Shown: piece after piece, positions 30,600 to 42,189 of the stretch
How the letters are laid out: each line of letters opens with the position of its first letter
How positions within the stretch are numbered: position 1 is the stretch's first letter
NCBI RefSeq assembly: GCF_004359215.1
Contig: NC_090610.1
Location: forward strand, 6,282,773-6,346,772
Length of the DNA stretch: 64,000 bases
DNA from: Bremia lactucae
Taxonomy: Eukaryota > Oomycota > Peronosporomycetes > Peronosporales > Peronosporaceae
Direction: 5' to 3'
Translations under genes and position numbers: made by a program
Notes under the pieces: generated by a model
Databases searched by the model: none
Told to the model about the DNA's origin: nothing
The model's input: the letters and a program-made list of their open reading frames with translations, nothing else

Positions 30600-32200
30600 A
30601 TGAACTTGATTAGCGCAGACGTTGTCAGCTATAAGTGTGGCAAGCGCAGAAATATGATGGCTCGCTGCTATGCCAGACCACGTCGTCTTCAATTGACATA
30701 CTATCTCCTCGGCTGATCCCAAGACGTGATGGAGTGCCTCAACTAAGGATGCCTCCACAATCTTATCTCCGAAGGCCTCGAACATCTCGTTCCAAGGTCC
30801 GTCTTCTTGACCAGGAATGATCCAAAGGTCACTCGTGTCAACGCGACTTTGTTTGTCCTTATTTTTCTGGTACTCTTTTTCAAAGTCACCACGATATTTG
30901 ACCTGGAAATGAGTGCCGTTCCTCTCCCAGCTAACGCAATGGCGTGTAGTTTACGCTTACAATAAGCTGAACACGACTACGATACCGGCTCAACGCCGAT
31001 GTTTCGTTGTACTCTATAGGAAAGTCAATTAGCTTCTCTGCGTTAATTTGAATAATGGTGATTATAAGGCAGTCCGACGAAGCCAAAACGCGGTAAGCAT
31101 CCAAGCAATATGCTGTAGGAGTGGCTTTTAATGACACAAGGGGTGACATTTAACCGAGTGGTAGCTCACGTGATGCGTCAGCACTGTGCCTACACACCTC
31201 ATTACTTCGACGATGTATTTGTACATAGAAGGGCTGAGGACAGGCATAGAAAAGTAGAGTCGCATAGGCGTCATTTGGACGCTGTGTTGAAGACTGTGTG
31301 ACGTCCAATTGTTCGTCAACTTGCAAAAGCGGGTCTTAAGGGTCCATGAGATATCTGGGCTGTAATGCATCGTAGGTACACGTGGTGTACGAGCAGACCC
31401 AAAAAACATTAAGTCTTTAGATGTTTGGCCACGAGAAGTATCCTTGCCAATTCATAGGGCTCGTTAATATTTGCATAAGTACAGCAAGAATTGTGCAGAG
31501 CGGACTAAGCCCTTGAATGACCACCTTTAAAGGACGCAAATGGGTTTGTTTACATTAGCAAGTAGATTCGTTCAAATCAGTAAATCAATCTATTGTAGAG
31601 GCAGACACGGATACATCCTTTAGCGCATTAATGCAATCTTGCAATTGACAGCGCGATAATGTAAAGGATGACGACGGCGTTGAAAGTGGCATCTCTTAAC
31701 ACTTCCAGCTTTTAAACATTGCGAATTGAAATACCCGGTATGTGACAAGCCAATTTTTTATTAGGTAAGATCTTGTAAATTATTAGCGCAGCTGTTGGCC
31801 ATAGAATCATTTTGGCTTACAGGATTCTTGCATCACTGCGGATTGCATCAAACTCGCCGCATCCCCCGTCTAGTATGACGAGTTGGCTTTCATCCTTCTC
31901 CGAAGTTTACTTTTGAGTTAAATACAAGCCGAGCAAAACCAACGGCACGGCTGACATGATATTCGCAGACCAGACTTCGAGGAGACACTAGCGAAGTGTG
32001 TCTCGAATTAAGGCACACGTTGAGTCGTCAACGTTGGCAGCCACCACGTGACGAGGTTTTTCGCCTCAAAAATTAAGAGAGCTGCAATGAGGACGAATAT
32101 TGTCGCATGCTGTTGGAAGGTTTTGGTTGGCGAAAGGTAACCCTTCCGTCGCACCTTAAGACAAAGCTAATTCATTTCACTTAAAGCGACGGCATCTGAT
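30600..32200 (+). pseudogene. Family C reverse transcriptase-RNase H region
   Basis: The active-site box YFDD (31203-31214) is intact within HYFDDVFVHRRAEDRHRKVE, followed by SHRRHLDAVLKTV, the usual distance to the RT thumb. Elsewhere the frame is broken by many stops, and the protease before it and RNase H after it are only faintly visible. It is in the same orientation as the gag at 25330-30564 and the integrase at 32220-33420. Confidence 0.7.
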
Positions 32201-32219
32201 GGCGTCAGCTGTCACCTTG

Positions 32220-33420
32220 TGATTCCTTGAGATCTATGCAGAAATCTCAAGTTGAAGTTAATTACGGGCCCCATGATGAACCGTTGAGTGGGCATCAGGG
32301 CCGTGATAAGAAATTCGCACGAGTGTCAGAGTTATTTTTTTGGCCCCATGGGTGGACGACAGAATTCGCTCCTGCGAACAGTGTCAGCGTATCAAGCTTG
32401 CCCCGTTAAGCGGTACCATTGAAGCCGCTGCCGAAACCAGTCGATTGATAGAATCCTGTCAGATTTGACTTCAGGTTTGACATGCCGCCTGACCACAAGG
32501 TCGGACGGGGTCGTTGTCTTTGTAGACAGACTGAAAAAAATGGTCCAATTTTAGCCCCATGTACCACCACAATCTCAGGCAAAGAGGCAGCTCTCTGCTT
32601 TTCAATCACGTATATAATTGACTCAGAATGCGCGAGTATATAGCATAAGGCCAAGATTCGCGTTTACGTCAGATTTTTGGCATCGTGTAGTTGAGCTGCT
32701 GGGTAGCACGTTTCACATGTCAACAACCGATCGTCCTCAGACCGATGGCCAAACTGAACGTGTTAATCTTGTCGTGTTGGTCATTTTGCGTAGAGTAGTG
32801 AATCTGAAAGATTGTAGCAAGCAATTGCCCTTCGTGAAGTAAGCTTTTAATAATAGTGTTCACGCCAGTACGTGAGCCAAATTTTCAAGTTTTGGACTTT
32901 GCCATCGGACGCCAGTCTCATTTGTGCGCAGCTTCACTCTAAATGGGAGAGAACCACCAATCATGCTCGGTGCGAATGAAAAAGCGGTACACCATTTTTG
33001 CAGAAGTGACGATTGCGCGCGAGGGCATCAGTCTACGGCAGAAACTTGCCTGGTGACCCAGCTTACCAGTGGTCACGACACCTATAGATGTCATCGCGGA
33101 TCAAGCTAAGAAATGACGGTAATCCTTAACGAAAACATTTCGCTATTGGCAGCTACGAAATATGACCGACATGTCGCTGGTATCACAGGCGAGGTGGATG
33201 CTTAATGTGTGAGCGAGGCTTATTGCTTTGTGAATGAGCGATTAGCCATCACTCGAAACTTCCGTGACGCGATGGTTTATGGCAAGCGTATTTATACTAA
33301 GCCGATCATCTACAGATGGCATCAGAAGTCACCCTTTAATGTGAATGCACCTGTGTGCACAACGGACCTACTTCATCGTCGTCTTAAATCTCGACGATGG
33401 TACTTGTACCCGTCATAACT
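32220..33420 (+). pseudogene. Family C integrase and post-integrase region
   Basis: H2C2 region: YGPHDEPLSGHQGRDKKFAR followed by FWPHGW and CEQCQR in the next frame. Integrase core: VFVDRLKKM, FHMSTTDRPQTDGQTERVNL at about 32700-32770. Post-integrase part at 33209-33300: EAYCFVNERLAITRNFRDAM. The block order is normal and the DRPQTDGQTERVN box is intact. A stop follows LKKMVQF. Confidence 0.75.
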
Positions 33421-33675
33421 TCTGTCATTTTCGAAATGTCTTCCTTTAGAATTCGATCATTCGACAGATCTTCGAACGATACGTCTCCTGGTGCTCCGAA
33501 AAGTCCAAAAATCGGCACAATACGGCTTTTGCGTCCAGCTTGGATCGTTTTTTTTCTTAGAATGTGGACGTACGCGTGGCAGCCAAAAACCTTAAGGTTT
33601 GCCAACACAATTTCTTCGTCGTCCGAATGTCGAATGGCGACTTTACATGGTCGATAGCACGCGATGGACACCGAT
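33384..33675 (-). pseudogene. Second Ty1/copia fragment (integrase C-terminal part)
   Basis: A 95-codon open stretch on the minus strand reads NLKVFGCHAYVHILRKKTIQ, then GLFGAPGDVSFEDLSNDRIL. This is the NLRVFGC...HIPK...KLD.K...FLGY segment downstream of copia integrase. It is unrelated in position to the full-length copia element and interrupts the end of the family C element. No LTRs were found for it. Confidence 0.7.
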
Positions 33676-33775
33676 TACAGAGAACCATGGAACCATGGTT
33701 GCCATTACTGCTTCACCCAGTTATGTTTCGCAAGATGGGTAACTATGGTGCCAACACTTCAATCAACTTCACACA

Positions 33776-34110
33776 AATTTGTTGACCTCCCCGTTACGTG
33801 TACTTAGCAGGGGATGCACGTCTACCAAGATGACATCTAATCATTGGGTAAACAGTTTTATGCTTACATCTGTTATATATAAATCAGTCTTAAAGTACTT
33901 CGTAGTACATGGTACGCACGAGAAGACCGATATTAGCTTTCATGACGCCACTTGTCTTAGAGTATGCGAAGTCTCCTTTGGCGCATGTGCGCTTTGTAGT
34001 GCTAAGACTTTCTAGAAGCGTCCATGCAGATTGCCATGACCAGCATTTTCACCATTGTTGGAGTCATAACAAGATGACTCGTCATCCTACGGGTCGGGCG
34101 AACCGAACAT
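33776..34110. repeat. Inverted family C LTR fragments
   Basis: 33776-33815 matches the family C LTR in minus orientation (ACCTCCCCGTTACGTGTACT; compare 12165-12190). From about 33816 the sequence continues in plus orientation with GATGACATCTAATCATTGGG, a TATATAAATCAGTC box and ACGAGAAGACCG. It probably contains the remains of the 3' LTR of the family C element that starts at 24787. Confidence 0.55.
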
Positions 34111-34159
34111 CTTAGCGATATATACCTATTTTATACGCCAGTCCCCAAAGGTTTGGCTC

Positions 34160-34400
34160 TATTGACTGCGGATGACACGGTGGCCTTTATACAGATATTT
34201 TTGAGTCGGAAGGGATGTCCGACTCATAGTAAAACATACCTGCATTCGAAATTGCAGGTGAATTGCCACCCGCATCAGGCGTACGAGCATCTGCTGTTTT
34301 TGCTTAAAAAGTAGCAGCTGCCCTAAATCGTGCAGCTGCTAGATGTGCCACTTTATAGGCGCATCACATAAACTTGTTAGCCATGCGATGATCGGTTAAA
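34160..34400 (-). pseudogene. N-terminal module of family A-type antisense ORF, short fragment
   Basis: On the minus strand the sequence reads VAHLAAARFRAAATF followed by PAISNAG-type text, the Ala/Arg-rich start of the antisense ORF. It is followed on the plus strand by a polypurine tract and LTR, the expected layout for a plus-strand element. Too short and too decayed for more. Confidence 0.4.
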
Positions 34401-34480
34401 ATGTTTACAGACCAACAAGAGCTCCCTATCACAGATAGACACAATTTACTATTTGTCATGTAATAATAGTACTGTTGTCC

Positions 34481-34790
34481 AAGAGGGTTGATACAACGGA
34501 GTACATTATTACATAGTTACTACCTATAAAGGAATATAAAGGAAAAAAATCAACTTCATAGATAATCTTAAAAATACATGGTAATATTGTGGCAGTTATG
34601 TGACACCAATCGTTGGTAGACGCGCGACTGGGCGGTAAGCAATGTGTCACTGTAAAAGTTTCATTTTATCTAATTAAGGCAGGACTTTGAAAAGAATTAG
34701 TACTTAGAACTCAATTGTATTGAGTACAGTTTTACTTATTCCATATACTAAACCTTCCTTAGTGTTGACCTTCTGTTGCCAAGCCACGCT
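34481..34790 (+). repeat. Divergent family A-type LTR with polypurine tract
   Basis: AAGAGGG at 34481-34487, then LTR start TACAACGGAG at 34492. The body shares GCGCGACTGGGCGGTAAGCA and GTGTCACT with a fragment at 60745-60785 and differs from the main family A LTR there. It is therefore a subfamily. Confidence 0.5.
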
Positions 34791-35327
34791 AAGATCCGTA
34801 AATCCTTCCTCTGCGAATCATGTAGATTCTTCTATAGCAACACACACCTTCAAGCACAGCGAGGAAGCGGTTTAACCGTCTTTTCGCACGTGCAGTGAGG
34901 TAGTTAGTGGGTGCCTAAGCGACCTCACACAACGAACTAAGTAATTTAGGACAAGTGTCGTCACGAAAGCGGTAATCAGGCTTCACGTGCGCACTTGTTA
35001 ACCAGGAAGTAGATTCAAGACTGATTTATATTTAAAAGATTGAAGAATAAAATCTTTTAACCAATCAATAAATGATACCTCTGTAGATGTGCACCCCTAC
35101 ATTGCGAGCTTATAATTCTAAATACCTCGGATTACGGATGACGCTAGCCGTCATCCCTTCCAATGTGAATACACCTATGTGCATCACATACACAACGGTG
35201 GGTCACTTTGTGCATCACACCCAAGTGGCACGTCTAAGTGCTTCACATGCAGTAATGGACCATCCCGTTAGGTACGCAAACTGTGCCTAATGGGTTTGTG
35301 TAACATAGGCCAACTTTAGCCTGTTAC
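34790..35327 (-). repeat. Family C LTR (minus orientation)
   Basis: The minus strand starts at about 35327 with GTAACAGGCTAAAG, closed by GCCTATGTTACA 20 bp later. It includes the GATGACGGCTAGCGTCATC palindrome (35130-35150) and a TATAAATCAGTC box. It closely resembles 11740-12230. Confidence 0.65.
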
Positions 35328-35489
35328 CCCCCCCCCTTAATGAACGAGTTCACTTTTTGTAAAATCGCCAACGGGAGGAACAAGGGACCGAGCTGATTTA
35401 CGCACCGTTTTAAGTCCTCTCAACCACTCTTAGCGACCAATTTGTGTACATCTATGTCATCGCACGGCGCCTGACATGCCACCTAGGAG

Positions 35490-36600
35490 ATGCAAAACTG
35501 GCGAATCATCTGCGAACACACTCACACAACCACGCACGAAGCACACGCGAGCGATAAAACGCCGCCGTCGCGTAGTGCCTCATTTGCATCGCTGACAGTT
35601 AGTGATGCTGCTGTCGCGGTGCTAGTTAGACTTAATAATCAAATCCATTGTCGCAGTGAGGATGTAGATCCGTCGCTCATTGTTGACTTCAATGAGATGA
35701 TACCGCAGCCATCACCTCATACTAATGTTGAGCACAGCAAACTAATGGGGAAAGAAGATAACGCTATCTTGACCATCCAAATTTCACCCTTTGCTCCTAA
35801 TATAGAGACACCCAGCGTTGCGAAGGCAGACTTGCCTTAAGTCAACGAGGCAACTGTCTCGTCGTCTGCGCTAGCTAGCGCAGCGACCATTCATGAGAGC
35901 ATTGCCCATAGAGGTGCAGCTGCTTATCAGTTGGGTACTACCCTAACATCTGTCGTTGAAACCATTATACACAATGGGTCTGACGCAGAAGAGCCTGAGC
36001 TTAAAGCTCCAACGACGGCACGTGAACGTGTCCAGTTATCGCCACAGGTCAGTGGTATTAACGCGGTTATGTGACTGGTGGAATACCACCAGTTGGATAC
36101 CAATTACATCCGAATGGCCTTATTCGGATGGAATTAGTGCGTTGGCATTTACACTTCAGAAAAGGCTCAGGAGATAACACTTGGCCATTTTTCCTCGATC
36201 CGGGTCGTGTTGCATTCAAATAAATCAATTGACCATTAAGAAGCTGAATTTCTGCGCCGCTTTCAGCCATATTCCGATGTGGTGAAACAACTGTCGCAGC
36301 GACTTGACTTTGCTCGCTTGCGCGTGAGAGAAAACATTGTCGGTGTTGTACCTCCTGTTTCTTCTCAGCACACCGCTTCTGCTAGTCCATTCGGAACTAG
36401 CGGAGCGACAACTGGTGCTCCTTCTCATAGGCCCGATACGTCGACGCAGGGCGTCGACCGGTTCCCAAGAGTCGAACCTCTTCGGGTATCCTCTTTACTG
36501 GATGAGGATATGAAACTTCTGCTCCACGGTGGGCTATCAACCTTCCAGCAAGGAAGCGTCGGTTCCCAGCAGCAACCATTAGTGCACCCCCGATAGGAGC
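35490..36600 (+). pseudogene. Family C gag N-terminal region
   Basis: Starts in an open stretch of 116 codons (35490-35840) with SEDVDPSLIVDFNEMIPQPS. It continues in other frames with ETIIHNGSDAEEPELKAPTT (about 35960), YEAEFLRR-type and LDFARLRVRENIVGVVPPVS at 36280-36360, then a Ser/Pro-rich tail to 36596. It is homologous to 12280-12520 and 20440-21003. It lies between a minus-oriented LTR and a minus-strand pol, so it is inverted relative to its neighbours. Confidence 0.6.
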
Positions 36601-36615
36601 GACAATTCCGCCCAC

Positions 36616-38530
36616 CTACTCGCGGCAGCCTCTCCCGCTTCCGTTCAGTAGCAGACATTTATCTATGCTGAACGACGGATCGAGAATCTCAAAAAATAAG
36701 TCGTGCGACTGACTTCGGGTCTCTACAATGTCCGCGCGAAGGATCTCCACGGTTACCAAAGGCTGAAACTTTGGCTGGACCTTTTGGAGAAGCTGATGCT
36801 GAAGGATCGGCGTTACGCACGTGATATCCATCGCTCTTAAAGCTGATATCATGGTGGGAGGATCATTCGGCTGTAAGTAATTACCCGTCTCCCTCGCCTT
36901 AGACGATTGGGGGTATGTTATTGCTTCTGGATCGCCATACCTTTTCAGACGACATATCTAAAAGACGAAGTGCGTCTTCATATACGGCGAGAGATTGTGA
37001 CATATAATTAAGATATCCATTCTCCTCGACTACTCTAAGCCCAATGAAACGCGGCAATAATTTCGTGGTACCTCCAGGTAGTACAGAAACTACTCTTTTA
37101 GGCAGGGTAGCAGTACTATACAGTACTTTGTCTCCCACTCTAATGCGTTCATTGTTTTTGCGACCAATTTGGTACGCATACTGTTTCGCTTGTCCTGTGC
37201 GCTAGCGATCACGTCACGGACTTTTCGTTTGATGGACAATCGCTTATCCACAAAGCGTTGAGCCTCGCTCACGCTTTTAATATCAAACTCGCCTATGCCA
37301 CCGCCGAGAGGTCGGTCACAGAATGTAGTTGTCAAAAAGGAAGCATCGTTATTGCTTGAAAGCACAGGAATTTCTTGTCGTGACTCCAACCTGACCAGTG
37401 CTAACCGACAGGGTTCCTAGGGCAACTTTTGCATCGCCGATATGATACCCTTCATGTCGACAAGGCGACGAGCATAGCCTTCGGCTGTGACCGACTTCGT
37501 GACTGCAGCAAGATGGACCATTTTGCTGAAACGGTCAACAAACTGAGAAAATACCGTTATTCTTCTGATCGTGTTCGGTAAGTCCGAAGACGAAGCTTAC
37601 AGATTCGGAACGACAACACTACAGGAACAGGCTGAGGTTGTAATGGAGCACGGGATGAAGCACTGGGCTTCACCCGTTGACAAACTTCGCAACCACGTAT
37701 GAACTTGCGGACGAATCCATGCTGCCGTGGCAAGTGGAAGTCGCGACTTATCGTGAGAATGCTCTTTTCATGTCCACGATGACCACTTATTGGTGCATCG
37801 TGGGACTCGTACATGATGCGTAAACGCAAATCGTAATCGATGGGGATGACGACACGAGGTGTGTCGCTAGTAATGGCTGTGCAATACAGTAAACCATTGT
37901 TTTGTATTTGTTGAGAATCGAGATAATTTCGACAATCCTTTCAAGGATTGTCTGTGACATATCTTTAAGGTAATCGATCAACCCTTTAAGAGCCTTATCT
38001 TCTTGATAGGCTCTTCTAACGTCGCCAAGTAATGTTGATGACGGAACACTTATTGTTGCAATAGTGGGCTTGTCCTCACTGTTGTTTCGCGCAGCTGGCT
38101 CAAAATCGAGCCGGCGCAAAAGAGCATCAGCGACTACATTAAGTCGTCCTGTTTTATACTCCACAAAGAATTTGTACTTCGCGAAGAAAGACAATCATCT
38201 CGCCATTCTTTGCGAGAGGTGTGGACTGTTTACGGCCGTGCGCAAAAACGCATGGTCCGTATAAACAATGTACGGTCTACCTCCCAAGAGAAAGCCCTAA
38301 CTTAGCCAGTGCATCTTTTATGACAAGGAGTTCCTTGTCGTGCACTAGGTAATTGCGTTCAGCTGGTTGAAGCTGCCACGACTGATAGCAGACGAGGCGC
38401 TCTGCGCCGTCCGTGTCATATTGCACTAACGCACAATCGATTGCGAAATCGCTGGCGTCACAGACAACATGAAATGCTGGCGTCGCAGACCACGTGAAAT
38501 GGTCTGTCTTGGTCCGCAAAAGCCAATATT
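36616..38530 (-). pseudogene. Ty3/gypsy pol remnant (RNase H, zinc domain, integrase, C-terminal tail), minus strand
   Basis: From right to left: RNase H at 38277-38519 (FHVVCDASDFAIDCALVQYD, with a small duplication before it), linker at 37787-38194 (GRLNVVADALLRRLDFEPAA), zinc region at 37640-37829 (HDAPISGHRGHEKS and CEVCQRVKPSASS), integrase remnant DRFSKMVHLAAV at about 37510, then EAQRFVDKRLSIKRKVRDVI and LPRFIGLRVVEENGYLNY at 36950-37300, and a C-terminal tail to 36616. The integrase core is mostly deleted. The tail resembles family C rather than A, so the piece may be a recombinant. Confidence 0.7.
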
Positions 38531-38649
38531 GGCGATTGATATAATAACGACAATCAAAGGTTGATTAATTACCTTTAAAATCCATCACAACAATTTCAAG
38601 GCTTGTTGTGATGGATTTCTTAAGGTAATCGATAAACCTTTTAAGAGCC

Positions 38650-39150
38650 TTATCTTCTTGATCCAGCTAAGTTGGACATGCCAAACTTCACTTTCGTCGC
38701 ATGATTGTTGATGCTCGAGCTTCAATGGCGTCGTCTTATTCGACGAATCATCTTAAAAGAGAGTCGCCATCAGCTGCCTTAAACTAAATAAATTTATTTT
38801 AAGCATTTGGGTCGACGCGGAAGCGTCGGCCTGCTAGCAGCATGTAAATGCTGCTGTCTCAACAGCTCTAACTGTTGAGCACCCTGTTCTCTCAACAACT
38901 CTGCGTGGTGAGAGTCTTGCTGGTGAAGCAAGGCTACTTTTTTTGTGCTCGTCGGGTTCCTGTTGTATGAACTCGGCTATGGCCGCATGTTGTTCATCTA
39001 TAATTGGAGAGCACAGCATAACGCTGACGGCTGACTCGCCTACGACCGAACTTGTGAGTTCGATCGCTCTTCATTTTAGGTCAATTTCTCACGCGTTGCG
39101 TGGAAGCCTTCTTGAGGGGCTTTAAAGCTCCCTCCTTCTCCATTTAACAT
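38650..39150 (-). pseudogene. Family A gag N-terminal part (minus strand)
   Basis: Start at about 39148 (MDMLNGEGGSFKAPQEGFHA, then TREKLT). It extends to the LDMPNFTF-type segment at about 38660 and there joins the pol linker sequence without protease or RT. It belongs to the LTR at 39208-39689. Confidence 0.65.
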
Positions 39151-39196
39151 GTCCATGTTTGATGGACCGTGCGTAGGTCGTTGATTGAACTATGAA

Positions 39197-39205
39197 GTGC
39201 TACCA
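39197..39205 (-). promoter_or_regulatory. Primer-binding site
   Basis: TGGTAGCAC on the minus strand, two bases after the LTR end. Same site as in families A and B elsewhere. Confidence 0.6.
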
Positions 39206-39207
39206 GG

Positions 39208-39689
39208 TATAACGAAGCACCCTTTGCTAGTACTGATAACAGTACTCGTCAGCCTCACTGATTACAGTGAATAAATAATCAGTGTAGGTTTAAATAATAT
39301 TATACGACGTGCAGATGAAGGTTCTAAATAGCTATGAAGTCTTAGCTACTAAAAGTAAACTCTAAGGCTTTTGAATAGAGAAATATAATGTAAAACCGTA
39401 CTAACGTATTGAGCTCCTACGCAACGATCTTATCTAGTGCTGACTTTATTATATTTATAACCAAATATTTATGGCGCCTCCCTGCGCACCGCACAACCCT
39501 GTCTAGTAACGATTGGTGGAATCGATTTAAACTTGAATCAAACAATCAATAGAACTGATATATTTTTGCGTCAATATTATAATGATATTGGAACTATAAG
39601 TCAAAATTAATAAACATTATAATTTTGTACATTCTTACTTCTTTACTCTTATAGAAAATAATATTCATGTATCAGGACACCCCGTTACA
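39208..39689 (-). repeat. Family A 5' LTR (minus strand), 482 bp
   Basis: The minus strand starts at 39689 with TGTAACGGGGTG and ends at 39208 with GTGCTTCGTTATA, a decayed GTGCCCCGTTACA. Together with 60058-60573 it is the best-preserved family A LTR. Confidence 0.8.
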
Positions 39690-39739
39690 TGCTTGCTATA
39701 AGCTGCACTAATTCTTACGGCAATTTCGAAAGCGCGCTC

Positions 39740-40980
39740 AGTGAAGCGACGCACCCTGCCAGCTTGCTTCATTTCCACGAGCTTTCAAGAGCCTCAAGAA
39801 GACTATCACGCAACGCGTGAACGGTGCACTCATTTGAGTGACCTTGAATGGGGAGCGACCGAGCGCATAAGTTCGGTTGTAGGTGGGCCAGCCGTTAGCG
39901 CCATGTTGTTCGCTCTAGAAAGAGACGAGCAACATGCGGCTATAGCCTAGTTCAAACAACATGAGCTCGACGGGCCCGGAGAAAAGTAGCCTTGTTTTAC
40001 CAGCAAGGCTCCCAACACCAAGAGGTGTTGAGAGAACAGGGGGCTCAATATTTAGAGCTGTTGAGACAGCAGCATTTACAGGATGCTAGCGGGCCGACGC
40101 TTCCGCGTCGACCCGAAGCCTTAAAGATCGAACTCATTAAGTTTAAGACAGCTCAAGGCGACTCCCTTTAAGATGGCTTGTAGAATAAGACGACGCTATT
40201 GAAGCTCGGCGCATCAATGGTGATGCGAAGAAAGTGGCCTCTGTCTTGTCCAACTTAGCCAAACGTGCCAAATCTTGGGCTTTATGGCTCAACCTTCACG
40301 ACACATTGGTTTTTGGGTCGAATGGGGTCTTTAAGAACCGACTCAAGCAAACCTTTGAGCCGCCACATGCGAAATTGAGGGCTCGAGCCGAGATCCTGGA
40401 TTTGAACCAGGGCAAGCGTGACCTTCAAGTTAATGCCCAGCATACACGATACGTAATCAGCTGTATGATGAGCCATCAAATTGATAAACAAACACAGGTT
40501 ACTGTGTTTATTAAAGGTCTTGCAGACGGTCCTGTTAAGACTCACCTGTTCCGACTTGAACAAGAGTCGTTCGACCAAGCGATCTCTACAGCGCTACAGG
40601 AGGACTACAGTCTCAAAGAGGCTTTCGTCCACTCTGAAGATTATCGTCCACCGAGACGACAAGAAAATGGAGGTCCAGAACCCATAGACCTCATGTATGT
40701 AGGAAGCAATACACCTCGAGCTCCAGGATACAAACGATTACAAAAGCGTAATTGTTGTCAAAAGACGGGCCACTACGCCAATGAGTGTAGTGCTCCACGG
40801 CCAGTGCCTTGAAGTACTGAGCGAGAAGATCGATCCCGCTAGGAACAGCAGGATATGCGGATGATTCGATTCGACGCTGTTGCGAAATCACAACGGCGAG
40901 ACGGATCGTCAATTCAAAAACGCTCGGGGTCAGAAATTGCGGAGCGCCCTACTGATCCAGCAACGTCAAAGAATTTGTAG
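39740..40980 (+). pseudogene. Family A gag (best-preserved copy)
   Basis: The capsid part is open for 192 codons at 40234-40812: LAKRAKSWALWLNLHDTLVF, KQTFEPPHAKLRARAEILDL, GKRDLQVNAQHTRYVISCMM, TVFIKGLADGPVKTHLFRLE, then PRRQENGGPEPIDLMYVGSN. It ends in a zinc knuckle that lost its first Cys (CCQKTGHYANEC, needing C two residues before the second). The N-terminal part (39740-40230) is frameshifted. The 5' LTR is absent; it abuts the 5' LTR of the divergent element at 39689. Confidence 0.85.
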
Positions 40981-42150
40981 GCCTTTCGATCAAAGTAGCT
41001 CCTCACACACAAACATTGTGTGTAACTGCTCCAGGCGACGAGGTTAACCTCATCACCCCGATAATTATAGTGGTAAATAAATAGCCACTATAGTCCCTAG
41101 TCGATTCTGGGGCACCGAGCAATTTCATTCGCCGCTAATCGCTAGATGATCGCAGACTCAGAATTCCCTCTGATGATGACAGTGCGCTAGCAACAGGCGC
41201 ATCTGTAACAGTAAAGAAACGCGTAGTTCTTATCCAATACACGCTTAAGGATAAACAGAATGATGATTATTTCCTCGTAGTTAATTTAGATATCTTAAGA
41301 TTACCCCTTTTTAAGAAAGTATGAGCCTGCATAAACTGGCAGCATCAACCCGTAACGATCCCTGACTCTCATTCATCAGATGGCCATATGATGAATGTCT
41401 TGGACGTCTTGGAGCGTCCACAAGCATGTGGATGTCATACTAGTGAGTGCGATGGCCTCACTTTTGGGTCGGTCGTTAGCATGACTACACAAGACCTCAG
41501 TGTGAAAACCCAACACACTGTGGAGTTAGTTCCCGACGTCTGTGCACAAGCACAGGCAGCGTCGAAGTTCGACCACTCGAATAAGCTGAGTTTTACGAAA
41601 CAAGAATGCTTGCTGAAGCGCAACATCCATAAAATTTTTGAAACGCCTGTCTATAAGAGACAGTGCGAAAGTCCTAGATCGACTGGAGAGTTGATCGTAG
41701 CGGATCTTGCTGTGGTTGGGCAACCACAGCAAGAGGCAGGTGATGAGGATGCTGGAGAGGATAGTCCACAAATAAAATCTGTGTGAATGAGTTCTCGGAA
41801 ACTTGTGGTCAAAATTCGCAAGTACATTTGAAAATAAGTTTCAAGGAGGAAAGAGATACATAAAATTCTTAGCAAACAATGGATCAAGTGTAGGCGCTTA
41901 TACACAACCTGATAGCGCCTCCGAAATCAGCTTCGGAGATAAATCAATTTTTAGCGCTAGAACCCAAACATTTTTGCTTGATCTGCGCAGTAGCAAAGTC
42001 AAGCAGATGTGCGCACTTGTCACAAATGACAACTACGTGGCCGATATTCGGTCGGCAATAGTATTTATCAAGAACGAACGGGTTCTCAGCAGCTCATCGA
42101 TGGACGAAAGTGTCCTCGATGAGAAGACTTAGATTGAACGTTTTACGCCC
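40980..42150 (+). pseudogene. Family A protease and linker to RT
   Basis: Protease remnants at about 41090-41340: LVDSGAPSNFIR with DSGA intact, and a decayed ILG-WL block. A 132-codon open stretch (41388-41786) and a 109-codon one (41803-42132) cover the long linker; they include VVADIRSAIVFIKNERVLSS-type text that recurs at 22340-22430 and 59270-59330. There is a stop directly before the DSG block. Confidence 0.65.
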
Positions 42151-42189
42151 CAATCTGGGAGTCTTTGAAGACAAATCTTTCAGATAAAG

